Origin: Sedimentitalea todarodis
GTDB lineage: Bacteria; Pseudomonadota; Alphaproteobacteria; Rhodobacterales; Rhodobacteraceae
Direction of reading: 5' to 3'
Assembly: GCF_032595355.1 (NCBI RefSeq)
Contig: NZ_JASMWN010000016.1
Coordinates: 1-64,000, forward strand
Length of the DNA stretch: 64,000 bases
Made by a program: the position numbers and the translations under genes. Below are positions 33,667 through 43,290 of this stretch, piece by piece. The notes under the pieces were generated by a model. It did not search any database and was not told where the DNA came from. It was given only the letters and a program-made list of their open reading frames with translations. Each line of letters starts with the position of its first letter. Positions within the stretch are counted from its first letter, which is position 1.

Positions 33667-36600
33667 CCCAGCACCGCACCCAGCCAGACCAGCGCCACGA
33701 TCAGCACGGCACCCGGCAGAAACGTCACCAGTGCTGCGCGCATCGGGGCCATGTCGCGCAGCGGCGGCACAAGATCGGCCAGCTGCGCAGGCAGCACGCC
33801 GGTTGCGGCCGTCATGCCAAGCGTCGCCGCCAACCAGCCCAGCAACAGCATTCCCGTGGCCCAGATCACCCCCTGCAATGGGCGAACCCGGCTGCGCAGG
33901 GCCCGGCGCAACGCTGCCAGCGGGCGGGCAATGTCCTGCTGTGCCGCCACCAGCGCTGGCACCACCAGCAGCACCAGAATCATACCAAATGCCAACCCGT
34001 AGACCAACGTGATCACCGTAGGCTTCAGGAACTGCGCCTGTTGGCTCTGTTCAAACAGCAAGGGCGCCAGCCCCAGAACGGTCGTCAGCGTGGTCAGCAT
34101 CACCGGGCGTAGACGGTCCGTCGCACCCTCAATGATCGCTTGAAACAGTCCCCGTTCGCGGGCGTATTGGTCAATCGTCGTAACCAGCACGATGGAATCG
34201 TTGATAATGATTCCGGTCATCCCCAGCAAACCGACCACCGTGAACATGCTCAGCGGCACGCCCCATTGGTGATGCCCCCAGATCGTTCCAACAAGCCCGA
34301 ACGGAATGATCGCCATGACCACCAGCGGTCGTGTCCAGCTCGCGAATACCCAGGCCAGCACGAGGTAAATTCCGGTCAGGCACAGGATCAGACCATTGCG
34401 TGCATCGGTGAGGAAATCGTTTTCCTGCTCGCTGAGCCCGGACAGGCGCCAGTCCACCTGCCGTTCACTGGCGATCCTGGGCAGAATCTCGGTTTCCAGT
34501 GCGATCTGGATTTCTGCAGCGCGGGCGGGGTCATCCTCGGCGATGTCGCCGGTTACGGAAATCAGCCGGATGCCATTTTCGCGCCGTACCGTGGAAAAGC
34601 CGGTGCGCTGCTGCACGCTGACCACATCCGACAGCGGCACATAGACACCACCCGGTGTGCGCATGTAGGTGCGCTCCAGAAAATCGGCGCTCAGTTCCCC
34701 TTCGGGCAGTTCCACGCGGATCGTTGCACTGCGCGGCCCGTCCGGATATGTCGCCGCCTCGATCCCGTTCAGCCGTGCCCGCAAGGCGCGCCCCAAGGTG
34801 TCGATCGTAAAGCCCAACGCCTGCCCTTTCGGCGTCAGATCAAGGATCAGTTCTTCCTTGTCATAGGCCAGATTATCCTCGACCGCTGACACTTCGGGAT
34901 AGCGCAGCAGGGCCGCCTGCAAATCCTGGCTCGCAGCCTTCAGCGTCTGCACATCAGCGCCAAAGAACTGCACGTCCAGCGCATCGCCTCCCGGCCCCGA
35001 CCGCCAACCGCGAAAAGAGATTACCTCGACAAGTGGATGGCGTCGCACCGAATCCTGTAACTCACCGACAAAGGCGAAACTTGAATAGGGACGCAAATCG
35101 GCGTCAATCAGTTCTATCGCGATTCCGCCCAGCAAATCGTTGTCCTTGATATCCGCGCCCGGCAGGCGTCGCCCGGAATTGCCGCCTGTTTCCGCCATCA
35201 CATAGAGCAGCGGATTGGTGCCATAGCGCGCCTCGTAGTCCTCTCCCAGTGCCTCGGTTGCCCGCTGCATTTCACGCATCATGTCCAAGGTATCAGCGCG
35301 CGTGGCCCCCTCGACCATGGCGAAATTTCCGGTCACCGAACCACGCTCCGGCGCGTTGAAAAACCGCCATTGCACGTCGCCCCGGATGAACACCGCCACC
35401 TGGCTGGCCAGGATCGCCACCACCGCCGCCAGCACCACATACCGACCGGTGATCACCCATCCCATGAACGGGGCAAACAGGCGGTCCCGCACCCAACGAA
35501 ACCCGCGATTGACCACGCGGTTGGGCCAGTCATACCAATGTTCTTTCGCCGAATGGGCGATGGCGTGCGACATGTGGTTGGGCAGAATCAGGAAACACTC
35601 GACCAGCGACGCCGCCAGAACCGCGATTACGGTGAACGGGATATCCTTGATCAGATCTCCGAACCGACCGCCAACTGCCGTCAGGCCGAAAAACGCGATC
35701 ACTGTCGTCAATGTTGCGGCAAAGACCGGCATCGCCATGCGGCGTGCGGCATTTTCGGCCGCGACGACCGGGTGCTCTCCCAAGCGCCGCGATCTGAAGT
35801 CCGCGTGCTCGCCGACGACGATGGCATCATCCACCACGATCCCCAGCGTAATGATCAGGCCAAAGAGGCTGACCATATTGATGGTCAGCCCGCCGATGTA
35901 CATCAACGCAATTGCGGCGCACATGGCCACCGGAATCCCCGCCGCCACCCAGAACGCCGTGCGCGCATTGAGGAACAGGAACAGCAGGCACACCACCAGC
36001 CCCAACCCCATGATGCCGTTATCCACCAGTATGTTCAGGCGTCCGCTGATCGCTTCGGCACGGGTGCGGATCAATTCGATCGAGACCCCGGCAGGCAAGC
36101 TCAGCAGCACGTCGGCGGCGACCTCTTCGACTTGCCTCTGAATGCCGATCGCATCGCCCTGATCCGATCGGTCCACACGAATTGACATGGCGGGATTGTC
36201 GCCCACAAAATAGCTGCGATTGCGGTCCACCCCCTCGACCCGAATGGTGGCAATATCCCCGACAGTCAGCGTGGACCCGTCGGCGTTTGAGCGCAGAACG
36301 ATCCCGGAGATATCCTCGGGTGCACGCTTTTCAGTGCCCGTGCGCACACGTGCATTGGCCCCGGACACATCGCCCGCCGGATTGGTGTCGACCTCCGCCG
36401 CCACCGCTTCCGCGATCTCGGTCATGCTGATATCATTGGCGATCAGCTTGGCAGAGGGCACCTCGATCAGGGTTTGCGGCGCCGCGACGCCACGGATGGT
36501 GGTCCGTGTCACGCCGACCGCGAACAGGCGACTGACGAACTCGTCGGCAAAGAGAGCCAGCTGTCCGGCGCCGATTGGCCCGGTGATCACCACATCGGTT

Positions 36601-37034
36601 ACCCGGTCGCGCCACGCCCCGCGCCGCACCGTCGGCTCTTCGGCCTCATCCGGCAGGGTCGTCACCGCGTCGACCGCCGCTTGCGTATCATCCGCCGCCC
36701 GTGACATGTCCCAGCCCGGCTCAAACTCCAGTTCGATGACCGCCATTCCCTCGCGCGATGACGAAGACGAGCTTTCGACACCATCCACCGCCAGCAGCGT
36801 CGGCTCGAGCACCTGCACGATGGCCCCGTCCACATCCTCGGGTCCGGCGCCTTCCCACTCGACGCTGACAGTCACTTCGTCGACGATCACGTCAGGAAAG
36901 AACTGCGCCCGCATGTTCGGAATCGCCGCCGCTCCCATGACCAGCATAACGAGCAGCAACAGATTCGCGACGGTCCGGTGCCGGGTGAAATAGGACAGTA
37001 TGCCGCCTGCCGCCCTTGGTATCTCGCGCGCCAT
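33642..37034 (-). CDS. RND efflux transporter permease (AcrB/MdtC family)
   Basis: 1130 residues, larger than AcrB (1049). It has twelve membrane segments in two repeats, each with a big periplasmic loop. Family landmarks include VANLLLLVMLVMGAAAIPNMRAQFFPDV at the N-terminus, FGLIITLGIVVDDAIVVGEHAD with the helix-4 acidic residues, and GLLGMTGIIINDSIVLV in the second half. It is a proton-driven exporter for hydrophobic or toxic compounds and needs the fusion protein encoded just upstream plus a TolC-type outer-membrane channel encoded elsewhere. Confidence 0.92.
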   Translation of the reverse strand: MAREIPRAAGGILSYFTRHRTVANLLLLVMLVMGAAAIPNMRAQFFPDVIVDEVTVSVEWEGAGPEDVDGAIVQVLEPTLLAVDGVESSSSSSREGMAVIELEFEPGWDMSRAADDTQAAVDAVTTLPDEAEEPTVRRGAWRDRVTDVVITGPIGAGQLALFADEFVSRLFAVGVTRTTIRGVAAPQTLIEVPSAKLIANDISMTEIAEAVAAEVDTNPAGDVSGANARVRTGTEKRAPEDISGIVLRSNADGSTLTVGDIATIRVEGVDRNRSYFVGDNPAMSIRVDRSDQGDAIGIQRQVEEVAADVLLSLPAGVSIELIRTRAEAISGRLNILVDNGIMGLGLVVCLLFLFLNARTAFWVAAGIPVAMCAAIALMYIGGLTINMVSLFGLIITLGIVVDDAIVVGEHADFRSRRLGEHPVVAAENAARRMAMPVFAATLTTVIAFFGLTAVGGRFGDLIKDIPFTVIAVLAASLVECFLILPNHMSHAIAHSAKEHWYDWPNRVVNRGFRWVRDRLFAPFMGWVITGRYVVLAAVVAILASQVAVFIRGDVQWRFFNAPERGSVTGNFAMVEGATRADTLDMMREMQRATEALGEDYEARYGTNPLLYVMAETGGNSGRRLPGADIKDNDLLGGIAIELIDADLRPYSSFAFVGELQDSVRRHPLVEVISFRGWRSGPGGDALDVQFFGADVQTLKAASQDLQAALLRYPEVSAVEDNLAYDKEELILDLTPKGQALGFTIDTLGRALRARLNGIEAATYPDGPRSATIRVELPEGELSADFLERTYMRTPGGVYVPLSDVVSVQQRTGFSTVRRENGIRLISVTGDIAEDDPARAAEIQIALETEILPRIASERQVDWRLSGLSEQENDFLTDARNGLILCLTGIYLVLAWVFASWTRPLVVMAIIPFGLVGTIWGHHQWGVPLSMFTVVGLLGMTGIIINDSIVLVTTIDQYARERGLFQAIIEGATDRLRPVMLTTLTTVLGLAPLLFEQSQQAQFLKPTVITLVYGLAFGMILVLLVVPALVAAQQDIARPLAALRRALRSRVRPLQGVIWATGMLLLGWLAATLGMTAATGVLPAQLADLVPPLRDMAPMRAALVTFLPGAVLIVALVWLGAVLGYLRRAMA

Positions 37035-37040
37035 CCCGCG

Positions 37041-38495
37041 TTACCCGCCGCTGCGGGATTCGATCCGCTCGACCAGCCGGGAGGGGACACGGGTTTCTGA
37101 CAACTGAGCAAGAACCCGTGCTTTCGCCTCTGCCGGCATCCGTTCGTTGGCTTCGATCACCGCCACCAGCCGCGCGCGGCGGTCATCGCTCAGCTCCAGC
37201 ATTGCCTGTTCCGGTTCGGCCCGCGCCTCTTCACGCAAAGGTCGCACGCGAATACCCGCGCCCAGCAGCGGCGTGCGCCCGACCACGACCTCGCGCCCGG
37301 CCAACCCGGCACCGCGCACCAGGATGTCATCACCCTGCCGCCGCACCAGTTCGACCTGCAACGATTCGAGCCGGTCCTCGGGCCCGAGCACCAGCACAGT
37401 CTGTGCTACATCCAGCGCCGAAGCCGGCAACCGTGCGACGTTTTCGATCGGCGGTTCCTGCACCGATACGGTGACAAAATCTCCCGGTTTGAACCCCGGC
37501 GCACTGTCCAGCCCGGCAAAGATCATACGCCCGGATTGTCCTTCGCCTGCGATCGCGCTGTCGCGGCTGATCCGGCCCGGGGCCACCAACTCGGCACCGG
37601 TCACGTCCAATGATGCCGTGACATCTGCAGCGATCAGGTTGCCGGTTTCGTCCAGCAGCCGCGAATACTGTGCGGTCGACACCCGAAACGCCACTTCAAG
37701 CGCGTTCGGGTCCACCAGCGTTGCCAGCTTTTCGTTCGCCGAAACCAACCGACCCTCAACCAGGCTCACCTCGCTCAACGTGCCGTCAAAGGTCGCCCGC
37801 AAGGTGGTTTCCGCCAGATCCCGCTCGGCTGTCGCCACCATGATCCGAACGCGCGCCAGCGCGGTTGCGGCCTGATCCACCCGGGCCTCGGCCTGCGCCA
37901 CGGCCTGACGCCGTGACAAGACCGCCTGCCGCGCCGATGCAGCGGCCAGTTCCGCAACCTCGACCGTCATCGCGGTGCCAACGCCGCGCTCCTGCAGGTC
38001 CGTCTGTCGTTCAAAGGCACGCTCGCGCAACTTGGCCTGATCCTGGGCTGCGACCAACTCGTCGCGGGCCAACAGCAGCACCCGCTCCGCATCGCGCTGC
38101 TCTGCCTCGGCATCCATCTGATCGCTGTGCAACCGATCCAGCGCTGCCTGTGCATCTGCCGGATCGATCTCGACCAGAACATCGCCGGTCCGTACTTCGC
38201 CACCTTCTTCGAAACTCGCGGCCAACGACACGATGCGCCCGGCCACAGCGGCGCGCAATTCAAGCATCCGGCGGCTCTGGACCTGCCCGAAGGCCTGCAA
38301 CAACGGCGCGATGGTTTCGTTTCTTGCGGTGACAACGTTCACGGCGAACACCCGCTCCCGGGCTTGCGGCGTGTCCTTGTCGCCATTCATGCGCACCTGA
38401 ACCGCCGACATCACCATGCTGACCGCATAGATCATCAACGCCAGCGTTACGGACGCCAGCAACAGGCCAACCAGACTTTGTCTCAAAAAGCGCAT
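37041..38495 (-). CDS. RND efflux periplasmic adaptor (membrane fusion protein)
   Basis: 484 residues from the ATG at 38495 (AAGGA upstream; a GTG one codon earlier is less likely). There is one N-terminal membrane anchor, then the biotinyl-lipoyl half-motif RAAVAGRIVSLAASFEEGGEVRTGDVLVEID, a long coiled coil (about residues 105-230), and the beta-barrel region with GTLSEVSLVEGRLVSANEKLA. It connects the inner-membrane RND pump to an outer-membrane channel. The permease gene follows after 6 bp, so they form an operon. The region up to 38589 is the likely promoter. Confidence 0.9.
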   Translation of the reverse strand: MRFLRQSLVGLLLASVTLALMIYAVSMVMSAVQVRMNGDKDTPQARERVFAVNVVTARNETIAPLLQAFGQVQSRRMLELRAAVAGRIVSLAASFEEGGEVRTGDVLVEIDPADAQAALDRLHSDQMDAEAEQRDAERVLLLARDELVAAQDQAKLRERAFERQTDLQERGVGTAMTVEVAELAAASARQAVLSRRQAVAQAEARVDQAATALARVRIMVATAERDLAETTLRATFDGTLSEVSLVEGRLVSANEKLATLVDPNALEVAFRVSTAQYSRLLDETGNLIAADVTASLDVTGAELVAPGRISRDSAIAGEGQSGRMIFAGLDSAPGFKPGDFVTVSVQEPPIENVARLPASALDVAQTVLVLGPEDRLESLQVELVRRQGDDILVRGAGLAGREVVVGRTPLLGAGIRVRPLREEARAEPEQAMLELSDDRRARLVAVIEANERMPAEAKARVLAQLSETRVPSRLVERIESRSGG

Positions 38496-38589
38496 CACAA
38501 AACATCCTTGGGGCCGCGGTTACACCCATAGCATATCCTAGCGCGGCCTGAAAAAATACCAAACCACAAGGGTGTTACGCCCACCGACG

Positions 38590-39132
38590 TTATTTCCGTC
38601 GCTGATGTTCATCCAAGCGCGGCATGATTTCCACGAAATTGCAGGGACGATGCCGAAAATCCAGTTGCCGGGACAGGATCTCGTCCCACGCATCCTTGCA
38701 GGCTCCGGGGCTACCGGGCAGCGCGAACAGATAGGTGCCGCCGGCCACGCCACCGGTGGCGCGGGACTGCACCGCGCTGGTGCCGATCTTGGCCATCGAC
38801 ACCATGGTGAACACGGTGCCGAAAGCGTCGATTTCCTTTTCGTACACGTCCCTGTGCGCCTCGACGGTCACATCCCGTCCGGTCAGGCCGGTGCCACCGG
38901 TGCTGATCACAACGTCGACGTGACCGTCCGCGATCCAGTGGCGCAGCTGCGCCGAGATGCTGTCGCGCTCATCCGGCACGATCGTGCGATCCGCCAGCAC
39001 ATGCCCCGCAGCCGTCAGCCGGTCGACCAGCACCTGCCCCGACCGATCGTCGGATTCGGTACGTGTATCCGACACCGTCAGAACCGCAATCCGCACCGGA
39101 ATGAACTCTTTGCTCTCATCAATTCGAGACAT
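38590..39132 (-). CDS. moaB: Molybdenum cofactor biosynthesis protein B
   Basis: 180 residues. IRIAVLTVSDTRT is the N-terminal strand of MoaB/MogA. VVISTGGTGLTGRDVT is the MPT-binding loop and ALPGSPGACKDAWDEIL is the conserved C-terminal motif. The protein adenylates molybdopterin before MoeA inserts molybdate. It is separated from the mob/moeA operon by 16 kb. It follows the phosphoesterase gene by 3 bp. Confidence 0.93.
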   Translation of the reverse strand: MSRIDESKEFIPVRIAVLTVSDTRTESDDRSGQVLVDRLTAAGHVLADRTIVPDERDSISAQLRHWIADGHVDVVISTGGTGLTGRDVTVEAHRDVYEKEIDAFGTVFTMVSMAKIGTSAVQSRATGGVAGGTYLFALPGSPGACKDAWDEILSRQLDFRHRPCNFVEIMPRLDEHQRRK

Positions 39133-39135
39133 GTG

Positions 39136-39744
39136 TCATCTTTCCCGAGGATCGATCTCGAACCAGGTCGGAACTGGCCCCAGATTGACAACGTCACTGG
39201 CTCCGATCGTGCCGCGTTTGCCCCAACTGTCATGAATGTGCCCACAAACCGCCAACTGCGGCTGTATCCGCGCGATTGCCGCGCTGATTGCTTTGGACCC
39301 GACCGATTGACCCGCCGATGTTAGATCAGCAACGCCTTTGGGCGGCGAATGCAGAACCAAGATGTCCGCCACATCGCAAGCCGTCAGCATTTCGGCCGCG
39401 CGCGCCTCGGACAGGTCACAGGACCACGCGCCAAACGGGGTCTCCGGCACGCCATAACCCAAGCCGAAGAGCCGCAAGCCACCAACTTCGGTGCCTTGCC
39501 CGTGCAAAATGGTCGCTCCTTCAGGCGCGACGGCGATCAGCTCGTCATGGCTTTCGGCGTTCCCCGGGACCAGAACCAGCGGGGTGGTGATCCCTGCGAG
39601 CATCGCCATCGCCTCGTCCAGTCCCTGACGCATGTTGCAGAAATCTCCTGCCCCGATCACCAGATCGGCGGCGTCGCTTGCTGCAACAATCGCAGCGGCC
39701 CGGCTGGCTGAAGCGTGCAGGTCAGAGAATGCGAGAACCTTCAT
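39136..39744 (-). CDS. Calcineurin-like metallophosphoesterase
   Basis: 202 residues from the ATG at 39744, which overlaps the stop of the glycosylase gene by 4 bp. The metal-binding motifs are SDLHAS (Asp, His), VIGAGDFCN (GD), LVPGNAES (GN), VLHSPP (H) and CGHIHDSWGK (GHxH). It is an intracellular phosphoesterase of the YfcE/MPP type; the substrate is unknown. An upstream open frame on this strand has no conservation. It links the glycosylase and moaB genes. Confidence 0.88.
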   Translation of the reverse strand: MKVLAFSDLHASASRAAAIVAASDAADLVIGAGDFCNMRQGLDEAMAMLAGITTPLVLVPGNAESHDELIAVAPEGATILHGQGTEVGGLRLFGLGYGVPETPFGAWSCDLSEARAAEMLTACDVADILVLHSPPKGVADLTSAGQSVGSKAISAAIARIQPQLAVCGHIHDSWGKRGTIGASDVVNLGPVPTWFEIDPRER

Positions 39745-40520
39745 GACGGCTCCCTCAATCGCGCCTGCAAGCTCAGCAAATCCGCCCAGGTCTCGCGCTT
39801 GGCAATGGGTTCGCGCAGCAGGTAGGCCGGGTGCCACATTGGCAAAACGGGCCGCCCATAGGCTTCGGCCCAGGTCCCGCGCAACCGGGTGATCCCGCGC
39901 TTGCCGAGCACCGCCTGACAACTGATATTGCCCATCAGAACAATCAGCTCCGGGGCGGCCAGTTCAACATGTCTCTGCAGGAACGGACGCATCATTGCGA
40001 TCTCTTCTGGCTTTGGATCGCGATTTTGCGGAGGCCGCCACGGCAGCACGTTGGTGATATAGACAGATGCCTCCCGGCTCAGGTTCACAGCGGCCAGCAT
40101 CCGGTCAAGCAATTGCCCTGCACGCCCGACAAAGGGCCGCCCCTCGCGATCCTCGTCACGCCCCGGTGCCTCGCCAATGATCATCACCCGCGCGCGGGCC
40201 ACCCCATCGCAAAACACCAGATTGCGTGCGCCCTTTTTCAGCTCGCACAATTCAAACGCTCCCAATGCCGCGCGCAATCCTTCCAGCGTTTCCGCCCCGC
40301 GCGCCGCCGCTTCTGCAACCCTGACGGGATCCTCGTTCCGCTCCGCCAGGGGCAGCGATTCCGCGATGCGGGCAGGCGGGCGTTTCTTTTGCAGCCATGG
40401 CGCGGCATCCGGTAGTTCATAGCGATCAACGGCCGCCTCACCAATGGCGTCGGTCACGCCAAGCTCAAACTGCCACTCCAAGAGCGCCCGTGCCGTCTGA
40501 TGATCCAGTGCTGATTCCAT
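39741..40520 (-). CDS. Family 4-like uracil-DNA glycosylase lacking the iron-sulfur cysteines
   Basis: 259 residues from the ATG at 40520. The core is family 4/5: GEAPGRDEDREGRPFVGRAG (about residues 116-135), VYITNVLPWRPPQNRDP, and HPAYLLREP at the end. In the well-known members four Cys bind a [4Fe-4S] cluster. Here the positions read Phe89, Cys92, Trp161 and Met177, so only one remains. The N-terminal 85 residues are an extra helical region. It should excise uracil from DNA; the missing cluster is the unusual point. The phosphoesterase gene follows. Confidence 0.8.
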   Translation of the reverse strand: MESALDHQTARALLEWQFELGVTDAIGEAAVDRYELPDAAPWLQKKRPPARIAESLPLAERNEDPVRVAEAAARGAETLEGLRAALGAFELCELKKGARNLVFCDGVARARVMIIGEAPGRDEDREGRPFVGRAGQLLDRMLAAVNLSREASVYITNVLPWRPPQNRDPKPEEIAMMRPFLQRHVELAAPELIVLMGNISCQAVLGKRGITRLRGTWAEAYGRPVLPMWHPAYLLREPIAKRETWADLLSLQARLREPS

Positions 40521-40665
40521 ATGATGCAAGCTAGACCGCGTTTGAGAGGGCGAAAACCCTCCCCGCCTCACGCCGGGCAACTTTTCTCGTGCGATCAGGG
40601 AATCGCGCGCATCTGAGCACTTTGATCCCCGTGACGAGTCAACAAACGATATAATGCGTTCCCCG

Positions 40666-41535
40666 CTATCCTGCGATTTCCGCGCGCAATGCCGTCGCGG
40701 CCCGCTTCTGGATATCGGCATAGGGCTCCAACTGAACCTTGAGGCGGTCGATCTGGGGCATCCGCGCCGCATAGTCCGCCTCGGACATATCCGCCAATGC
40801 CGCAAGGATATCGGGCTCGCTCTGGCATTGAATAATCCCGTCGGGATCAATGAAGTCCGGCAGGTTGGGACATCCCCAGTAGATCGGAACGGTCCCGCAA
40901 AATACCGCATCCAGCAGCTTTTCGGAAAAATAGTTCTGCTCGCGCATGTTCTCGATCACGACGGAATAGCGATAGGGCGCCAGCCCCTCGGCCTTGTCCT
41001 TGAATGGCGCATAACCGCCGCCCATGACGTGTACATCCATCCCCCGAACCCTGACCTGATCAACCACCGCATGACGCAGCTTGTGCCCGGTGGTGTCCTT
41101 CTTGGCCGACGCGATCAGCGAACAGGCCCGGGTCTTGGTCAGGTCCCGCGTATGCCAGTCCGACACCCATGTGCCGCCCAGAGGAAACAGGACCGCGTTT
41201 GGAATCGTGTTCAGCAAGGTCTGGCTGAAGGTCAGGACGCGAAAGAACCTCCGATATGTCAGTCGCAACATCCGGATATGTTTGGCGTGAATAAACGACG
41301 GCTCGCCCATGATCAGCGAGATTCGCGCCCGCGTGCCCCAGTTTCGCCGGAAATGCATGCTGGTTCTGGGAAAAGCGATCAGGTGATCTGTTGGCAACAT
41401 ATCCCCGATGGTGGCCCCATTAAGACGCTTGGGACAGCCGTCTGGCCAGATCAGATCGCTCGTGGGCCGCGCCGCCAGCGCAGATCCAAGCGTGTTGCCA
41501 TAAGGCAGGATCGCGATTGCGGCGGCCTCAGCCAT
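40666..41535 (-). CDS. Glycosyltransferase family 10 (alpha-1,3-fucosyltransferase-like)
   Basis: 289 residues from the ATG at 41535, which overlaps the phzF stop (ATGGCTGA); an ATG four codons upstream is possible. The C-terminal half holds the GT10 donor-binding signature YRYSVVIENMREQNYFSEK and then LLDAVFCGTVPIYWGCPNLPDFI. Members add fucose or related sugars to glycans from GDP-sugars. The N-terminal half is less conserved, with VSDWHTRDLTKTRACSLIAS before the donor domain. No other glycan genes lie nearby, so the acceptor is unknown. Confidence 0.8.
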   Translation of the reverse strand: MAEAAAIAILPYGNTLGSALAARPTSDLIWPDGCPKRLNGATIGDMLPTDHLIAFPRTSMHFRRNWGTRARISLIMGEPSFIHAKHIRMLRLTYRRFFRVLTFSQTLLNTIPNAVLFPLGGTWVSDWHTRDLTKTRACSLIASAKKDTTGHKLRHAVVDQVRVRGMDVHVMGGGYAPFKDKAEGLAPYRYSVVIENMREQNYFSEKLLDAVFCGTVPIYWGCPNLPDFIDPDGIIQCQSEPDILAALADMSEADYAARMPQIDRLKVQLEPYADIQKRAATALRAEIAG

Positions 41536-42409
41536 CGGGCATATCAACTTCGCCGCGCATCAGTACATGACCCTGTCCGGCCACGCGGATCCCGGTCATT
41601 GCATCAACCGGACCAACCCGGCTGACCCATGCCTGACCGGGCCGGCCCATCCAATGCCCCTGCTGCGCGACAAAGATGTCCTTGTCCATCAATCCATGAC
41701 GCCACAGATACGCCGCCATCGCACCGGTTGCCGACCCCGTGAACGGGTCTTCCGGCGGGCTCGGTGGAGCCAGCAGCAGGCGGGAAAATGTATCTCCGGC
41801 TTCGGTTGCGCCGGTCAATGTAACAAGAAATGGCTCAATCATATCGGTGCCATCATAGCCCAAATCGATCGCCATGTCGCGCAAAGCCTCGACATTCAGG
41901 CGCGCCGCGCGCAGGTCGCCGTGATCGCGCAGCACCGCAATGCAGAACGGCAGTCCGGTCGAAACCACTTGTGGTTGAGCAATGATCGCATCTGGCATCA
42001 GCCCGACCACATGTGCCACCTGTGCCTGGCTTGGCTTCGCGCCGAATTCCGGTGCGATCTGGGTCATCTCTATCCGTTCGCCGTCCAGTTGCACCTCAAC
42101 CAGCCCGGCCCCGGTTTCCAATATCAATCGGCCACCCGCGACCAAACCGCGCGACCGCATTGCCGCGACCGTGGCAATCGTCGGGTGCCCGGCAAACGGG
42201 ATTTCGCGACTCGCCAGGAAATAGCGCACCCGGATATCGGCCACCTCGGATGGGCCGGTAAATGTGCACTCCACCAGTGACGTCTCGCGTACATAGGCCA
42301 TGCATTTATCGTCGCTCAGCGCGGCGCCCTGATGGACCACTGCACAGCCGTTCCCCGAGAACGGGTTGGAGGTGAACGCATCCACCCAGTCGAATTGATA
42401 GGTTGCCAT
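41528..42409 (-). CDS. PhzF-family isomerase
   Basis: 293 residues. The PhzF pattern is clear: VDAFTSNPFSGNGCAVV at the N-terminus, ETSLVECTF (with the catalytic Glu), EIPFAGHPTIATV, and SPPEDPFTGSATGAMAAYLWRHG in the second lobe. The fold resembles diaminopimelate epimerase. The substrate is unknown; only a few relatives act in phenazine synthesis. Its last bases overlap the start of the fucosyltransferase-like gene. Confidence 0.9.
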   Translation of the reverse strand: MATYQFDWVDAFTSNPFSGNGCAVVHQGAALSDDKCMAYVRETSLVECTFTGPSEVADIRVRYFLASREIPFAGHPTIATVAAMRSRGLVAGGRLILETGAGLVEVQLDGERIEMTQIAPEFGAKPSQAQVAHVVGLMPDAIIAQPQVVSTGLPFCIAVLRDHGDLRAARLNVEALRDMAIDLGYDGTDMIEPFLVTLTGATEAGDTFSRLLLAPPSPPEDPFTGSATGAMAAYLWRHGLMDKDIFVAQQGHWMGRPGQAWVSRVGPVDAMTGIRVAGQGHVLMRGEVDMPDG

Positions 42410-42551
42410 GACGGCCCTCGTTCGTGACAGATCAACCCGTCTAGAGCACTTCGCGTTAAGCCCAAGTTACCTGGCGCTGCCTGAAATCATATGTTTCAAC
42501 GCCTTGGGTGATGCTAGATGACCCAATTGAAACGCGACACGCTCAAGGGGA

Positions 42552-42776
42552 TCAGTGCACCGCCACGGGAGAATAGTCGTGCTGCCGCGCCAGAACAAAG
42601 GCCATCTGTCGGTCAGACACCAGCGCCAATTGCTGGCCATCCGCGCTATGCACGGCGTAGAGATGATCCAGATCGCCCGCCTCGGCGCGCAGTTCCTGAG
42701 GCAGGTCGGTCACGTCCACGGTTTTCACATAGACGATCCGGCTCTTGGATTGGTCGAATTCAAATGGCGTATTCAT
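42552..42776 (-). CDS. DUF1150 family protein
   Basis: 74 residues. RIVYVKTVDVTDLPQEL, then LDHLYAVHSADGQQLALVSDR and AFVLARQHDYSPVAVH, match the short DUF1150 proteins of alphaproteobacteria. The gene commonly lies next to small heat-shock protein genes and does so here, 3 bp after hsp20, so it should be heat-induced with it. Function unknown. Confidence 0.85.
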   Translation of the reverse strand: MNTPFEFDQSKSRIVYVKTVDVTDLPQELRAEAGDLDHLYAVHSADGQQLALVSDRQMAFVLARQHDYSPVAVH

Positions 42777-42779
42777 AAC

Positions 42780-43193
42780 TTACCCTTTCCTGATACTGAT
42801 TGTCTGCACTACGGTCTCCGGCGCCGCACGGGTCAGGTCCACGTGCAACAGCCCGTTTTCCATGATGGCCTCGCCGACCTCTACTCCATCGGCCAGAACG
42901 AACATGCGCTGGAATTGACGCGCAGCGATCCCGCGATGCAGGTAGATTCGCCCTTCGCTGTCATCCGCCTGACGACCACGAATGACCAATTGCCGGTCCT
43001 CGACGGTGATCGAAAGATCGGCTTCCGCGAACCCTGCAACGGCCAGTGTGATCCGGTAGGATCGCTCTGACGTCTGTTCGATATTAAATGGGGGATAGCC
43101 TTCGTTTCCGCTCTTGGACGACCGCTCCAGCAGACGTTCCAGTTGCTCAAACCCCAAAAGATGTGGGTATGAAGCCAGAGTGAGTTTTGACAC
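42780..43193 (-). CDS. Small heat-shock protein Hsp20 (IbpA type)
   Basis: 137 residues from the GTG at 43193 (AAGGA 8-12 bases upstream); an in-frame extension up to 43253 lies in the promoter region. The alpha-crystallin domain runs from YPPFNIEQTSERSYRITLAVAG through LVIRGRQADD to GLLHVDLTR. N-terminal LTLASYPHLLGFEQLERLLER is the usual oligomerisation arm. It holds denatured proteins for refolding by DnaK. A sigma-32-type promoter lies about 70 bp upstream, and the DUF1150 gene follows. Confidence 0.92.
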   Translation of the reverse strand: MSKLTLASYPHLLGFEQLERLLERSSKSGNEGYPPFNIEQTSERSYRITLAVAGFAEADLSITVEDRQLVIRGRQADDSEGRIYLHRGIAARQFQRMFVLADGVEVGEAIMENGLLHVDLTRAAPETVVQTISIRKG

Positions 43194-43260
43194 GTACTTC
43201 GTCCTTTGACTATTAAAGCGACGCTGCGCACGGTCCCGTTTCGGCAACCGCACCGGACAA

Positions 43261-43290
43261 ATATGGGGTCAAATCCGCGTTTTAACAAGG
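43261..43290 (-). promoter_or_regulatory. Sigma-32 (RpoH) promoter of hsp20
   Basis: Minus strand: CCTTGTT, a 15-bp spacer, then CCCCATAT. This is the CTTG...CCCCAT pattern of heat-shock promoters at the expected distance from the GTG start. Confidence 0.75.

Noticed and set aside
40546..40561. GAGGG/CCCTC hairpin between the glycosylase and fucosyltransferase genes
   Set aside because: Five-base stem with no T-run; too weak to call a terminator.
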